Assembly (NCBI GenBank): GCA_008973525.1
Contig: WACJ01000384.1
Location: forward strand, 186,001 to 250,000
Source of the DNA: Stenopsyche tienmushanensis
Lineage: Eukaryota > Arthropoda > Insecta > Trichoptera > Stenopsychidae
DNA: 64,000 nt
Reading direction: 5' to 3'
Shown: positions 10,825 to 21,600 of the stretch, piece by piece
How positions within the stretch are numbered: position 1 is the stretch's first letter
How the letters are laid out: each line of letters starts with the position of its first letter
The notes under the pieces: generated by a model
Seen by the model: only the letters and a program-made list of their open reading frames with translations
Told to the model about the DNA's origin: nothing
Databases searched by the model: none
Program-made: the position numbers and the translations under genes

Positions 10825-10985
10825 CACGTCTCGCATAACAAACTGCATACACAAACAATATTTTTACTATACTTATGTTGTTACCACATGTGTAAACAAT
10901 AAGTTGGCTAAGTTTTATCGCAATCGGATGAACGGTATGGCTGCGCATTACATACGAACAAACAGATATTTTTATATATAAGTTT
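10825..10985 (+). repeat. Dispersed repeat with ATCGCAATCGGATGAACGGT core
   Basis: This aligns to the minus strand of 25985-26120. Shared blocks are CGTCTCGCA.AACAAA and ATCGCAATCGGATGAACGGT (one mismatch), followed by a run of acaaac and TTTTATATATAAG. This wording recurs widely in arthropod genomes as part of an old dispersed element. The class is not assigned. Confidence 0.55.
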
Positions 10986-11130
10986 ATTATGGATATAACA
11001 AGAGCCCAAGATATAAACAACTATATCAATACATGCTAATGAGAATCGAACCCTCATAAATATTGATCCCTTTATGTATTGATTATCAGATTCATCAAAA
11101 ACTATAGTATACGCAAATTATATGATTTAT

Positions 11131-11136
11131 AAAAAA
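11131..11136 (-). terminator. Pol III T-run terminator of tRNA-Leu
   Basis: On the minus strand six T residues follow the 3' end of the tRNA after about five bases. This is the normal RNA polymerase III stop signal. Confidence 0.75.
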
Positions 11137-11141
11137 TAATT

Positions 11142-11222
11142 GGCAGCGGTGGGATTCGAACCCACGCCTCCGAAGAGACTGGTGCCTTAAACCAGCGCCT
11201 TAGACCGCTCGGCCACGCTACC
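11142..11222 (-). tRNA. trnL-AAG: tRNA-Leu (anticodon AAG)
   Basis: The 81-base minus-strand sequence folds as a complete class II tRNA. The acceptor stem GGTAGCG pairs with CGCTGCC (one G-U pair). The D arm contains the A box TGGCCGAGCGG. The anticodon stem CTGGT/ACCAG encloses the loop TTAAGGC, giving anticodon AAG, which is read as IAG and decodes CTN leucine codons. A long variable arm TCTCTTCGGAGGC has its own hairpin. The T arm GTGGG-TTCGAAT-CCCAC carries the B box GGTTCGAATCC. There is no intron and no encoded CCA, as expected in a eukaryote. Every stem pairs, so the gene appears functional. It is the only certain host gene in the window. Confidence 0.97.
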
Positions 11223-12949
11223 GATGCTCATCCTGTAACATATTCCTGTTGGAGAACAAAATTATGAATAATTCTATTAATACTAACCGTACCGAAAGCG
11301 ATCAAATAATCGATTTTAAAATTTTGTTTGAAATTGTACATTTATTGTTTTTGCTTTAGTCAATCAAACTTTGTCTAAACTGTCATATACAAATTAAAAT
11401 ATATGATTGATTATGAAATGTGTATCCGGCCGACTTCTCAGGCTCCCGTTGCCTTCGCCGCTGCGACAATCCTCGACTGTCAACTTATTTGGCCCCGGAG
11501 ACCGTACCGGAGCGTTACTCGAAGCACAAGGCACTCCGCACCAATTATCGATCGTTTCTCCCTATATCTATTTCGTGAGCGGTCAGATGACTATTTATAG
11601 TATGTATGAAATACTGATATGGTTAATATTAGTACATTAAAATTCGTTAAAAATGATCTGCGCGATTATTTTTCATACAAGAATAAATGTTATTTTAAAA
11701 TGATAACAAGTTGAGCAGAGCTGAAATCGGACGTATTTACTTAATCCAGATGCATTTCTTATCGCATGCATCAAGAGCTGCACATTACGCTGCACTATTT
11801 CCCGGTGCATAGCGATGGTAGCTCAGCCAATGACGCAAACTGTGATTTTATCGCGTGCGATACATCGATATTTAAAGCCTCATTACAAGCATGAGTATGT
11901 AAAGTGTATAATTATGGCATGCTTTTCGAAAGAGGTGCTTCGACACTTGCTCGGCGAAGGTAGTCATTCTAGCAGACGATTTGCACTTTACATAAATATG
12001 CGCGGTCTTCGTCATGGACGCCTTAAAAAAACACGCGAAAACATGCGCCATGTACGATTATCCGTTTATTTAGGTTCGATTGGCCGCTGGATGTTCGATA
12101 AGAGCGCTTTTCCACCTCAAATTTAACATTGCAGGAGCTTTAATGTCGAAGCTAACAATGCTCGTATTTTTTTAAGCGTGGACTTCCACGAGCCTCATGG
12201 GAGTACTTCTTAACCATACTTGATGGAATATTCTGCAATGATACAACATGATAAATTTTATAGAGCGAGTCACGTCTGTCCAAACTAGCGATGGTTAATT
12301 TATAGATTATGTTTCAAATATATTTAAGATTGCTTTTAAGGATAAAACTGCGTGTAGTCAACACCATCTTTGAGCACGTAGGCTGTCTGTCGGAATGTTT
12401 TTTTCTATTTTAACACCTTTAAGTGTGGTTTCATCCATTAAAATTTAATCGAAGGCAACCATTGCCTTTTATTGTTTTACTTGTCAATTAAAATTAATTT
12501 TGCAAACTTTGTATTTGCTGCAGACGAGGCTGATGCATTAATTTGATTGTTTTCATAATGTAAGTTTAAATAAAGTTACATTCAACCCAATAAATACAAC
12601 TGAGAATTAGAGAATATGGACTAAAAGCTTGATTTTTTTGAACTAAATTTTAAATGGCTTGTTTTAAAAATGTATAATTGTAAAAATTTGCACCCATTTC
12701 TACAAAGCTTTCGACGTTGCGGACATTTTCGAAACCTGAATAATTGTACATTCCGGCATAAAACTAAAATATACAATTCTGCTTTTTAGTCTACAAGTAG
12801 TTTAAATTAATTGTTATTAAAAAAAGTCGTTTATTTTCAAAGTTTAAAAAAAATAATAATCAATAGACATAAGAATTTCTTGTATCAATATTTGAAAAAA
12901 CTCCTTGCTATATGAATATTTTCCAGTTTTAAGTATTATAATATTCTAG
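11223..12949. other. Unassigned spacer, with a patch similar to 35 kb
   Basis: A G+C-richer patch at 11430-11530 resembles 35130-35230 on the same strand (CCTTC.CCG.TGC, then CTTATT.GG and CCG.ACCGG, then ACTCGAAGC). The shared + frame reads RTG..LEA in both, so an old coding relic is possible. 11750-12120 is CG-containing and open on the + strand for 103 codons but not recognised. The rest is AT-rich. Confidence 0.35.
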
Positions 12950-13284
12950 TTTTTATATAATTCTTATAAAATTTTGCATATCAATGGATCCGCTATGATT
13001 GTTAGTTAAAAAGAATATTAAATATTTAGATAGCCCCTGCCCTATTGGTAGTTGCTTTTCGTTCATTCGGCGCTCATTCGTTATACCAGCGGTCCGAAAA
13101 GTGGACCGATTGGACATACAAACCTTATGGCCACTCTGTCCTCTTATAGGGCTCTTTGCGGCATTTCCTATGATCTGTATGATTACGGAAGCTCCCTCAG
13201 AGGCTAATTTTACATGTATGCTGTGCATTTTTGTTAAGCGGGCTAGCTTGTTCCCGAATAGCAAGATCGACCCCATGCTGCTGA
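12950..13284. other. Open on both strands, unrecognised
   Basis: The minus strand stays open for about 107 codons (reading MGSILLFGNKLARLTK) and the + strand for 96. The block directly abuts the broken mariner remnant at 13285, where transposase similarity stops. Neither frame matches a family I know. It may be unrelated DNA joined at a deletion point. Confidence 0.3.
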
Positions 13285-13445
13285 ATTGAATTGATGCAAA
13301 AACTCGGTCTTATTACTGTGAAACATCGCCAAACAGTCGATTGAAATATCACCACGATGTTATTTTTGTTACATTGTAAGCAAACACGGCACCCATCCTG
13401 CGCACAGCTTTCTCATATCCAAGTTTTCGGTCAATGTGCGATGTA
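13285..13445 (-). pseudogene. mariner transposase fragment
   Basis: The minus strand reads LDMRKLCAGWVPCLL, then HRGDISIDCLAMF and HSNKTEFLHQF, with two stops. This is the linker segment of mariner transposases between the helix-turn-helix and the first catalytic Asp (family wording LDMRKLxARWVPxLL ... CLxxFxRNKxEFLxRF). The catalytic D that should follow FLHQF is missing because the similarity ends there. It is a dead fragment. Confidence 0.8.
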
Positions 13446-15744
13446 TAGCATTGTGTAAACAAATACAAATCATGGTAGCGCGGAGGTGTTTTTTTTTATT
13501 GCATTTATAATATTATTATTTATTATAATTTAAAAAAAAAAATGGAGGGAGGCGCAAGTTAGATACTTTCCACGGGCGCTTCATACCCTTGTTACGATTC
13601 TGCATAGAGTAACCATAACAAATAACCACGCCCTTTTCCAGCGGCATTGAATCCGTCATAAGCCGTAGCTATGCTCAATGAGCGGAGCCTGCGGTACTGA
13701 GTGACGGCCACTCTTCGCCTTAGCATCTGTTCACGTAAGAAGAAATAAACTCAAAGATTCAAATTGATATTTGAGTTTACTTTTCTTATGGAAACATCGC
13801 ATGCAAAAAAAAAAGATTTTCAATGAGCTCCTAGGCTTACTAAAATCCGGTACCGAGTAATTGAATTAGGCGTATTGTTTTAATCCAGGGCCGTATTGGC
13901 CAAATGAAAGGATCAAGCATCGGGGAGGTGGAAAGTGGACGCGTGCGAGAGATGGGCCGGAGTAATAGGTCGTTATATAGATCGTGATCAGGTACGCCCA
14001 TGGGCGGCTCGAATGAGCCGGCAACTATTTGGATCAGGGAGGTGTTCCGTCCACTCATGCTGCATTGTGAACAGTGACGTGTCAGGGACTCTAATTGAAC
14101 TGATAGATGGCCTCAAATATTTTAACTAATGCCCCCCTCGGGCCAACTACAAAAAACCACTAAATTGAATGCATAATTGATTTTAAAAAGCCGACGAAAC
14201 CTTTTTATGCGCTTTTTTTCGGAGGCCAAAGAGCGCCGTATTTATTTTATGACGTAAATCGAGATCGTCCGACGTGATATGGGCTATGTTCAATTATATA
14301 AGAATTTCGATCAAAATGTGCCCTTAAAATTATTTTTATCAAGCGTCGAAATACGATAAACTGATATTGATTTGGATTTGTGGGACCATAAAAGTGCTCA
14401 GGGCGATATTGGAAATGTATGAGAAAATATTCATAATATCTTAGAAATTCAATATCGTCTTCATTCTAACAAGTGGAAGTTCAGATGCATTCGTAAAAAA
14501 ATATATACGTATAAGACATAAACTATACGAATAAAGCCTACTAGATGTGTCTAAATGACCTAAACGTCCACCCCTACAATAAATGCAGATATATGGACAT
14601 TTGTAATATAATATGTATGTTTGGCTATTGTTGCACGATTTAAATGCATATTATAGGGATGATTCAATTTGTAATGCTGCAGTTTTTTTTGCATCTTAAG
14701 TACCGATCGAATGACGCAGATGATTCACGATTATGTCTTCGAGAAATCGAAAATATGGGAAGTTATAGACGCGTTTTTAATAGAAATAAATTTCTTATTG
14801 ACGACATTTATGAGCTAACAGCCTCCCCTCTCACCGAGAAATGTTCACTTTATCTTCAGCCCAAGAATAAACTTCACGTCGAGCACGCAACAGCGGCTCC
14901 CTTTGAAGGGGCTCTTCCATATGAGATTTCATATTGAAGTTTATGAAATGCGTCGGAACGATGATCAAAATTCAATGAGCGATTTGCGATCCGCTATAAA
15001 GATATTTTCAATTATTGATGACTATTATATGTTATGCGGAATAATCGAAATAAATTAATTTTGTCATTCCGACGGTGGATCGTAAACCATCGGGATCTCC
15101 TCTCCGAGAGCAAAAACGACGATGAAGAGATGTTGCAACAGCGACGCACGATGGCGGCACCTCTTTACTAATTAACTTAAATTTATCTTGAGACGGTTAA
15201 ACAGAGCTGGAGTAGTAAATCTTTGTTAAATGTGATGTGCAGCATCAATCCATGTCACTTAACAATTAGGTAACTCAATTATTTGCGAGAAGGCGCAAGG
15301 GACGCTGGAGGATTGCTGATAATCTCCGAAATGCTCTTTCATCAATTATTTCTTAAGAGTTTATTTATGATCCGCATCCGCATTTTATAGTTGTGATTTT
15401 TTCTGAATGATGCTATAATAAGTCTTCTGGAGAAAATTTAATATTTCACCAATTTACCTTGAACAAAAATATTTACTTTGATACATTATTAGGGATATCC
15501 AAAAGTAATATCGTTTTTAAATGCAATTCAAATTTTTTTGCAATTGCAATTGATTTTTTCTTATAGAAAATGATTATATTATCAATGATTTTCTGCCACC
15601 TATCTTATAATTCTGATATTTTAAAAAAATATTCTACAGAACGAAATAGCTGAAAATCAGGTGATAAATTATACATATATAATTATAATGCAAATGTTCA
15701 CCGATATTCACGATTTATTGAATTATTCTTTTAGAATCTTTTTT
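13446..15744. other. Unassigned spacer
   Basis: 13530-13740 is a G+C-richer patch ending at an A run (13530-13541 on the + strand). It could be the tail of a retroelement, but no family is recognised. 13840-14120 and 14640-15200 are CG-containing unique sequence with no convincing frame and are candidates for conserved non-coding DNA. Nothing else is seen. Confidence 0.35.
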
Positions 15745-16110
15745 GAATGCAATGATCGTTTTAAGGGTTGGGCTTTTCGCTCGCTTTTTATTCACGATCT
15801 AATCATTATTTTTTTCATCACGTTTAAATAGAAAATCCATTTCTCATCACCAGTCACTAAATTTGCTGTTGTTGAACCGTTGAGTCGTGTTGTGGTCGGT
15901 CAGTGTGTGTGGAATCCAAACACCTTATTTTTGAATCATGTCCAACATCTGATATGCTGATAATTTTTCTGATAACATCGGATTGTCCTCGATTGCAGAT
16001 TTCGGGGCTGCTTCGTCCCCTGGACAAGTCGTCTTCCAAATTCAAATCATCAGACTTAAATTTATGACATCATGAATCTCGACGATGTTCTTCGTAGGCT
16101 TCCGCTTTCT
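15745..16110 (-). pseudogene. mariner transposase fragment (HTH linker to first catalytic Asp)
   Basis: On the minus strand the pieces NLEDDLSRGRSSPEICNRG (linker that normally reads LxDxPRSGRPS) and VTGDEKWIFYLNV (the first catalytic Asp box) appear in family order, with stops and frame changes. 29285-29560 is a second minus-strand copy of the first half. The fragment ends only ~15 bases before the left TIR of the + strand mariner at 16126, so two mariner pieces lie head to head. Confidence 0.8.
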
Positions 16111-16125
16111 TTTTCACATACGAGA

Positions 16126-16678
16126 CATATCCCGAAAGTAAGTGTACTAGGCAAAAAATCATGGCCTCAGTGTTTCGGGATCGAAAGGACGTCATTTCGG
16201 TAAAATTTTTGCCTCAGGGAGAGATCTTCAATGCATAAAGATATTGTGAGATCCAAAAAATACTCAAAAGAACCATTCAAAACAAAATAAGGGGTAAGCT
16301 GACGAGAGGAGTGTTCTCACACAGGCCTATCCAGGCGTTCTTGAACTTTAGGATATTTTGAAACACCCCCTGTATTCCCCTGACTTGCCGCCTTCATATT
16401 ATCATTTTTTCTCTTCTCCGAAAGAACACATAGGTGGAATTGAATTTTCAATCGACGAGCAGGTACAGAAATAAGTTCTGAAGTAGGAGGAGTTAGCGGG
16501 AGAGTTCTTTGAGGAGGGCATAAATACACTTGTGCCACGACTCACCAGATGCATTGAACGGAATGGCGATTTAGTTGAAAAATTGTTAATAATTGTATTA
16601 ACAATATCTCTATATTTTTTTCAAATACACTTCTTTTAAAAAAATATAAAAAATTAGTACACTTACTTTCGGGATATG
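16126..16678 (+). mobile_element. Internally deleted mariner element with 24-bp perfect TIRs
   Basis: The left end 16126-16149 and right end 16655-16678 are exact reverse complements (CATATCCCGAAAGTAAGTGT plus 4). The true element probably starts at TCCCG inside TA target sites. Inside, the + strand encodes worn C-terminal mariner transposase: MASVFRDRKDVISVKFLPQG (16161-16220), then RAIQNK-like and GKLTRGV (normal wording KRRGKLTRGVLLLHDNA), then YSPDLPPSYYH-like and LVPRLTRCIERNGD-like segments read across frames up to about 16580. The LLHDNARPHTA box with the second Asp is lost after GVF. The N-terminal half is deleted, so at 553 bp it is a non-autonomous derivative of a ~1.3 kb element. 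Confidence 0.9.
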
Positions 16679-17937
16679 CCTCATGGTATTGAAAATGCAT
16701 ACGGATCCACAAATCTTATTCTTACGGTCACGTCTCTCCCATTGTCGTTAGTGGGATAAGGGATCCGATTTTTTTTGTGTCAAGTTGATGAAAAGGCAGA
16801 TGCTCACACGAAAAACTTCAAAATATGATTTTCCAAGAGTACAAATTTATTAAATCTGTTTATGTTGATTAATGTATTCATTAATTATGTTTTATAATTT
16901 TTTATAGATGTAAAAACATCAAAAACCTCTACCAAATACCAAGAAAGCTTGAACGCTGTCTAGTGGGCGGTAGGGACCAGCCTCATTACCCCTGAACTAA
17001 AATATATTATTGGAAAATTATTGGCATCAAACAGTAATTACATTAAAATTATCAAAAAGGGATAGCAATTTTCATAGTTTGTTTTAAAATTTTATAATAA
17101 TAAAAATAGTAAAACCAATTTGTGGTTCATATAACAATGCGTATGAACAAAATTCAATAAAATTGTTTGTATAGAAGAATATGCGTAAACAAATTTTAAA
17201 CTGTTATTTTGACTTGAAAACGGATTTTTTGTGTGTGCTCACCTTAATTTTTTCAGATCTAGAAAGTCGGATTAAATCTGAATCGATTAAAAATATCAAT
17301 ATTTTCGATATTTTAAATGTATTGGAACTGAAAAAATGTTGTTCATAATCTTGATTTGAACCCGAAACTTATTAAAAATAAAAGTCCGGGAACTAAACCA
17401 CTTTTCATCACTTGGCCTTATATCTCTTAAGATGATATGAAATCAACGTGCTGAAAATTGCTTTGGTGATATTTTTAAGAGTTATTTAGGGTTGTTTTCA
17501 GCTTATAGGCATTGTTAAAGCGATCGGAAGTGCTGAAATATTATGTCGTTAAAATTATTTTACGTGTGAGAAAAATCCTTGTTAAGTCGGTTATATGCTA
17601 TGGAGTATTTTGTTCTCGTAAATCTAAAAAGTTAAAGCTGATGAATGCGTACTCCGAGAGGAGCATATCGATAAAGCACTCACGGCAAAGTAGAGCCGAC
17701 GTCGTTAAAATAGCAAACGATGTTTTCGTCGTTGATATACAATTATTTTAACGTCAAAGACAAATATCGAGATCGGGATCACAAATCAAGATTTTTGATC
17801 TCCGATCTCAATAGGAATCGCATTTAACATCTCACTCGTTCTTCCAATTACGCAAAGCATAGAATGTCAGATAGCATTCCTGCGAAAGGCTACCGTATCG
17901 GCCGTCGCGATCTCGACTTCAGGATGTGTGTTCCCAC
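16679..17937. other. Unassigned AT-rich spacer
   Basis: No supported feature. Confidence 0.4.
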
Positions 17938-18035
17938 CTGATGATGCAGAAGTCATCAATACCCGTCCGCGGAGCGCCTCGGCCAGGATCGTTCCGAGGT
18001 GTTCATCCTCGGGCACTTTTATTTCAATCCTTAAT
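17938..18035 (-). CDS. Candidate host exon (unrecognised)
   Basis: On the minus strand a 98-base open segment is bounded by an acceptor-like ...gcattcaag and a donor TCATCAG|GTGGGA. It reads LRIEIKVPEDEHLGTILAEA and continues RGRVLMTSASS. Third codon positions are clearly richer in G/C than the surrounding DNA, which suggests selection on codons. The open frame itself extends over 17867-18202, so the exon limits are only the best splice-motif guess. No protein family is recognised. Confidence 0.33.
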
Positions 18036-19215
18036 CTTGAATGCGGTGGGCAGCAATCAAGCCCGCGGAAGGCTTCAGCGCCGACATGATATTTATGAAT
18101 TGTACACCTTTCCGTTTCAGTGCGGCCACATTTCGCCTTGCATAAGATAATTGATTTGACAACCCATGTCTTTATATATGGCAAAGCGCGCGTCAGTGAC
18201 AACCAACATTTTCATATCGGACTGTCAGAGATGACGGCTGAAAAATTAAATTTAAGCTCCCACCGGTCACAGGCCAATCTTATAAAACTGATGAGCGTTT
18301 GAGCAAATTAACACTTGTTGACCTAAAATAACCTTTTGATATTAAAGATTCAGATATACGATAATGCAACACCTACTTATAATTTATTTGATATAAATGA
18401 CGTTGAAAGGCTTCTAATCTGAATTTATTTTATTAACATATTCAAATTGCTTGCCTATTTTAAGGTGTTTTCATAAAAAAATATAGGAATAGATTAAGTT
18501 TAGGGTTCCGTCGAAATCTATGAAATTGGTTTGAAATAATTGATATTCTCAATTCGATCATGACTCTCATGAAGTCCATGAACGTCATAAAGCCATCTAC
18601 AAAACATATAGAGAAGAAGTGTTTCGACCTTCACCTTCCGTTGGTCCATTACTCATTGATTTGCAGGCGTCGGTACAAATGATAAGACTAATTTTTGTGA
18701 AAGGGCTCGCGGGTTCGCTCCCAATTGCAGAGGCGGAGAACCAATCAGATCATCACCCCGGGAGACAAATGAAGTGCACGATCTCAGATCGAAACGCATT
18801 TATAATGTCGAATGTGACTTTTTGCCTCGATCGAAATATGATAATGATAATTCGTACGTATTCATATGCACAAGTTGCATGAAAACGCATTCTCGCTGCG
18901 CCCAATTTCGAGGGACCTTTTGTTTTTATTATCATTGCCATCGTTACGTTGCCTCATCGGTAAATTATTGTTTCTTAAAATCATACTTTCGAGCGTGCAA
19001 TATAAATTGCGAGTTCGCATCGACTACTAAATAAATAAGCCCCTCCAACGAATTGTTCATGAGTAAGTCATTTTTATGTGAAAAATTGGACGCATTAAAT
19101 TTTTATACAACCTGTAGTCGATAGCGTCTTATTCGAAAAGTATAAACTATTCTAAAGAAATATTTAAAGGGTTATCTCAATTTATCACAAAAAATACTTT
19201 ATCATTTTTACAGTT
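18036..19215. other. Unassigned spacer
   Basis: 18600-19020 is CG-containing unique DNA without a convincing frame. Nothing else is supported. Confidence 0.35.
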
Positions 19216-20331
19216 TAAAATGACGCTTCAAAAAAGATGGACAAATTCAACTCTTAATATGGCAATTGTTAAAGCCACCGAATAAGGGTTGGGCTGATCT
19301 ATTGGAGTGAAAATGGCGGTGCCACCCTGGTGAAATCACGAACTGACGGTCACAAGAAGAGCAGCGAGAAAGGTCCGAAAAGATCTACAACACCTAAAAA
19401 GAGAACTTAGAAACACTCCGCCGGATGATGTGCCACAGAATCTCACAGAGGAGCTCATCAGGAAAACCATAAAGAAGAAACTCAGAGCAGCTGCATGTAA
19501 AAAAATAATCGGGATATCCAAATTGGCATCCCGGAGGAGCTACGTAAAAGAACGCGTGGAAGGTCCTTGGGGGCATGCTTATAAGGCTATTATCAACGGG
19601 CCAATCAAGATTCTGGCCGGAATACGAAATCCCAGAACCAACAGAATAGCCATAGACATGAGGGAGTCCATGGAGTATCTATTAGATTCGCTGCTGCTCC
19701 ATGACGAACCCTTAAAAGATACGCCAGCACACAGAACCGTCTGATTGGAAGCAGATATTACAACGTGCGACATAGTTCCAGACGCTGCAGCACCAAACTT
19801 AGAAGAACTAGAAGTTCTTGTAAGAAACATCCGCCCAAGGAAATCTCCCGACCTGGATCGCATTGATGGACGCATCGTCAAAAGGATTCTTTCAACAGAA
19901 CGACCTTGATCTTTATTTCATTTTTCAAGAGTGTTTCAAGACAGGCGTCTTTCCTGATTGCTGGAAGAGAGAACTGGTCGCCGTTCTTCCGAAACCAAAG
20001 ACGAACAAACAACCAGAAGACCCAAAGGCGTATCGGATCATAGTGTTGCTACCCACGCTAGGAAAACTCCTGGATAAAACTATAGCGTATAGGATGAATA
20101 CTGCTCCTGAGGGAGATTGTCCACTATCCGGAAAATAGTTTGCTTTAAGACCTGGGAAGTCCATTGTTGATGCCATCTCCAGTGTGCTATCTATCACAGA
20201 ATCAACCACCAAACGCTACGCGATTGCGGTTCTGTTTAATTATCGGGAGCTTTTGACAATGCTTGGTGGGCAATGATTATTGTCAAACTGGGTAAATGCA
20301 AGATAATAAAATAATTAAATTAATACGTAGT
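19216..20331 (+). pseudogene. R1-like LINE ORF2, upstream part
   Basis: This is decayed reverse-transcriptase polyprotein of an R1-like non-LTR retrotransposon. It reads, across frames: LNMAIVKATE and SIGVKMAVPPW (19255-19330, with a TGG to TGA stop before NHELTV), RRAARKVRKDLQHLKRELR, a long open part LTEELIRKTIKKKLRAAACK ... RVEGPWGHAYKAI (19430-19744), IRPRKSPDLDRIDGRIVKRI (19830-19885), CFKTGVFPDCWKRELVAVLP (19935-19995), DPKAYRIIVLLPTLGKLLDK (20020-20080), RPGKSIVDAISSVLSI, and FDNAWWAMIIVKLG-like (20245-20295). The order is that of the pre-RT region and RT motifs 0-3. Stops and frameshifts make it dead. It is split at 20331 by a SINE and resumes at 20562. Confidence 0.87.
20325..20331. 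repeat. SINE target-site duplication, left
   Basis: ACGTAGT here recurs at 20555-20561. With one mismatch the match extends to 10 bases. Confidence 0.75.
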
Positions 20332-20508
20332 GTACCTGTAGGTAGTCCCGCGTTAAGCGGTTGGACTCGTAACCCGATCATCTCGGGTTCGAATCCCACA
20401 GGAGATGTGGCTGGCAACCACATTTTTAAAAACATATATATGCCATGAAAAACCATGTCAAAATGGTTGGTAATGATACCATAAAAAAGGGATCGCTAAA
20501 AGCCACCT

Positions 20509-20551
<43 letters not shown>

Positions 20552-20554
20552 AAA
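20332..20554 (+). mobile_element. tRNA-derived SINE with poly(A) tail
   Basis: The 5' part is tRNA-like: GTAGTCCCGCGTTAAGCGG carries an A-box-like word, GGACTCGTAACCC resembles an anticodon arm with CGT (threonine-like), and CGGGTTCGAATCCCAC at about 20384-20399 is a perfect B box. A tRNA-unrelated body (20400-20509) follows, then 41 A residues (20510-20550). It is flanked by ACGTAGT duplications. Removing the insert joins the LINE frame as NKIIKLIRSYFDNRIV, which shows where it landed. Pol III transcription is expected from the boxes. Its partner LINE is not identified; its tail is poly(A), whereas the RTE copies here end in TGA repeats. Confidence 0.92.
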
Positions 20555-20561
20555 ACGTAGT

Positions 20562-20985
20562 TACTTTGATAATAGGATTGTTTTTGCACCGGCTGGAGAT
20601 GTGCTTATCACTCGCTCTCTGACAATGGGATGTTCACAGGGATCTGTTCTGGGGTTCATGCTCTGGAGCATCCTGCTCGATGATGCTCTTGATCTTATAC
20701 TCCCGCAGGATTGCTTACTAACAGCGTATGCTGATAACCTTACTCTCACAAAATGCGGGGATTCAAGATCAGAACTGGAGGAAAGAACAAATATAGCCTT
20801 GAGGATACTTTGGACATGGAGTGAGACGAATAAACTTACTTTTGCAGTGTCGTATCAGAGGTCCTTTTTCTGGACCTCTTGGTCACAGAGACTTGGTGGC
20901 CAGCCCCAGTGCTTTTTCGGCGTTCAAGGCCTTTTGTCATAGTTTCGGAGCCAAATGCACCTTGGGCGGATACTATCAAATAATA
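20562..20985 (+). pseudogene. R1-like LINE ORF2, downstream part (RT catalytic region)
   Basis: This continues the LINE interrupted by the SINE. The open frame reads YFDNRIVFAPAGD, then TMGCSQGSVLGFMLW (RT motif B), LLTAYADNLTLTKCGD (motif C, catalytic YADD changed to YADN), and SELEERTNIALRILWTWSET, up to about 20850. Beyond that the similarity fades near RLGGQPQCFFG. The YADN change removes one catalytic aspartate, so the enzyme would be inactive even without the stops upstream. The 3' end is lost or unrecognised. Confidence 0.88.
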
Positions 20986-21596
20986 ATAATTTTTTGACGT
21001 AAAAAAATGGCACCAATTTGAAGAAACTTTTGAAAAAAAATCATGCTTTTGGGGATATTTTTTGACGCAAAAAATAAGATAAGATGAAAATTTTGACGTA
21101 ATTTTAGTTCAAAATATATCTATATATTTATGTAAAATATGCTCATAATATTTCAAATCAATCGGCGTTATGGTTTTTGAGATTCTTTCAATGCAGCTTG
21201 TCAAAATATCGTTTCGAGAAAAACGCGTTTAAAGTTTTAGAATACTGAAAAATTGTATGCGTGCAGCTTCGAGCGCCCTATTCGAATTCGCTGTAAAATA
21301 TTGAAATAATCTGAATTTTTTCATCAAAATTATGAAAGACATTTTTGAAAATATATTCATTCGAAAAATGTAATTTAAAAAAAAACAATTTTTTTGAAAT
21401 TATAAAATGCGATGATCTCTTCGGGTTAGGGTCGAAGGTTGTTTTCAAGACACCATCGTATTTTGTAGTTTATATATACACATTGATGATTCACATCAAA
21501 TCATTAAAGTTTGAAATGCAAATAATATTTATACACCCACGAAATGCACTTTATAGCAGCGTAATTCATACAAATATGCTTCCCGCACGTAATGTG
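20986..21596. mobile_element. piggyBac-type element, right part (family TTAA-CACATT)
   Basis: The right end at 21596, read on the minus strand from TTAA (21597-21600), is CACATTACGTGCGGGAAGC. It is followed by GTATTTTTATGAA-like words as in the 9581-10145 element. A CCACGAAA.C.C..TATAGCA block inside also resembles that element. No left end is visible before the LINE remnant, so the left limit given is only the edge of recognised LINE. It includes a widespread arthropod-type phrase, GAGAAAAACGCGTTTAAAGT, at about 21217. Confidence 0.5.
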
Positions 21597-21600
21597 TTAA

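Noticed and set aside
11403..11640. Two overlapping + strand frames of 65 and 77 codons
   Set aside because: They overlap in different frames. Only a short patch is similar to 35 kb, and no known motif is present.
11815..12126. 103-codon + strand frame
   Set aside because: No splice motifs, family match or codon bias strong enough. Kept only as a note in the spacer entry.
17867..18202. Whole 111-codon minus frame as one gene
   Set aside because: Only the central part has coding-like codons and splice motifs, so the ends are probably intron.
18690..18740. B-box-like GGGTTCGCTCCC
   Set aside because: No A box or stems upstream; mismatch in the B-box core.
20986..21340. 3' UTR of the R1-like LINE
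   Set aside because: The sequence has phrases common to other arthropod repeats and leads into a piggyBac-type end, so continuity with the LINE is not supported.
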